Source of the DNA: Natronohydrobacter sp.
GTDB taxonomy: Bacteria > Pseudomonadota > Alphaproteobacteria > Rhodobacterales > Rhodobacteraceae
Reading direction: 5' to 3'
Assembly (NCBI GenBank): GCA_007117255.1
Contig: SKGU01000345.1
Coordinates: 1 to 5,459 of the forward strand
Length of the DNA stretch: 5,459 bases
The notes under the pieces: generated by a model
Seen by the model: the letters and a program-made list of their open reading frames with translations, nothing else
Told to the model about the DNA's origin: nothing
Database searches by the model: none
Translations under genes and position numbers: made by a program
In this document: positions 5,189 to 5,459 of the stretch, one piece after another
Layout of the letters: each line of letters begins with the position of its first letter
Position numbering within the stretch: position 1 is the stretch's first letter

Positions 5189-5459
5189 ACGCTCATCTCC
5201 TCTGAAAACGAGAATTCACAGAGTTCCATAAATTCGAAATCGCCGGTCATGCGGGTCCAGAGCCGTTCCAGCGCGGTGGCCCGCGTGATGGTGGCCATGC
5301 GGTCCTCGACGATCAGCTCGCCCCAGCCTGCCAGCACAGGCGGACCTTGCACGAGCACTTCGTCACCAGGGTGAATGACCGAGCCGTCATTGAACCGGAC
5401 ATGCGCATGAAGCGCTTCAAAGCGGTGCGACACTTCGACAGTGCAGGGCACCTGTTCGA
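5185..5459 (-). CDS. bciE: Small conserved photosynthesis-cluster protein, probable BciE cyclase subunit (5' end open)
   Basis: The frame is open to the window edge and shows 90 complete codons ending at TGA 5185-5187, overlapping the acsF ATG by four bases (ATGA). A GTG at 5451 is a possible start (VPCTVEVSHRFEALHAHV), but too little upstream sequence is present to test it and the gene may extend beyond the window. The soluble product has features I associate with the small protein encoded next to acsF in Rhodobacter-type clusters: FEALHAHV near the start, a PGDEVLVQGPPV loop, then TRATALERLWTRMTGDFEFMELCEFSF. In Rhodobacter sphaeroides the small BciE protein is required for AcsF activity (the AcsF-plus-BciE cyclase class). 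Assignment here rests on position, size, overlap and family memory, not an alignment. If it is not BciE it is still a conserved cluster protein. No metal-binding or catalytic motif is evident. Confidence 0.72.
   Translation of the reverse strand, partial: EQVPCTVEVSHRFEALHAHVRFNDGSVIHPGDEVLVQGPPVLAGWGELIVEDRMATITRATALERLWTRMTGDFEFMELCEFSFSEEMSV

Overview
The window joins two modules. On the left (1-1904, + strand) is the downstream half of a repABC-type replication/partition unit: the 3' part of repB, a repB-repC spacer with a well-supported antisense RNA (ctRNA) locus, a complete repC with an AT-rich internal island typical of the RepABC origin, and two perfect copies of a 16-bp parS palindrome. 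On the right (2010-5459, - strand) is one end of a photosynthesis gene cluster, transcribed towards repC in the order (bciE)-acsF-puhE-hemA. These genes encode a probable cyclase subunit, the aerobic Mg-protoporphyrin monomethyl ester cyclase, a photosynthetic complex assembly protein and 5-aminolevulinate synthase.

The combination points to an aerobic anoxygenic phototrophic alphaproteobacterium, most likely Rhodobacterales (Roseobacter group), with the cluster on a repABC plasmid or chromid. The reasons are the RepABC family (alphaproteobacterial), the bciE-acsF-puhE-hemA gene order known from Rhodobacter/Roseobacter photosynthesis clusters, the O2-dependent AcsF cyclase and the fairly high GC content. 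Species and replicon size cannot be told from this window.

Layout: 1-552 repB 3' part; 553-715 regulatory spacer with the ctRNA (about 577-631, minus strand) and the repC leader; 716-1885 repC, with a putative oriV island at about 1401-1520; 1887-1939 two parS sites; 1949-1981 a rho-independent terminator for the photosynthesis operon; 2010-3221 hemA; 3236-4036 puhE; 4060-4089 a perfect 30-bp palindrome; 4094-5188 acsF; 5185-5459 probable bciE, open at the window end. No gene-free stretch exceeds about 165 bp.

How it works together: RepB binds parS to segregate the replicon, RepC initiates replication, and the ctRNA limits RepC synthesis and so copy number. In the photosynthesis operon, HemA makes the first tetrapyrrole precursor, AcsF with its probable partner BciE closes the isocyclic ring of bacteriochlorophyll, and PuhE supports photosynthetic complex assembly. 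bciE-acsF overlap by ATGA and all three downstream genes have good Shine-Dalgarno sequences, consistent with one polycistronic unit ending at the terminator beside parS. I see no clearly undescribed system. The most interesting points are the direct abutment of the photosynthesis cluster to a repABC replicator, the strand-asymmetric ctRNA hairpin and the 30-bp palindrome inside the operon.
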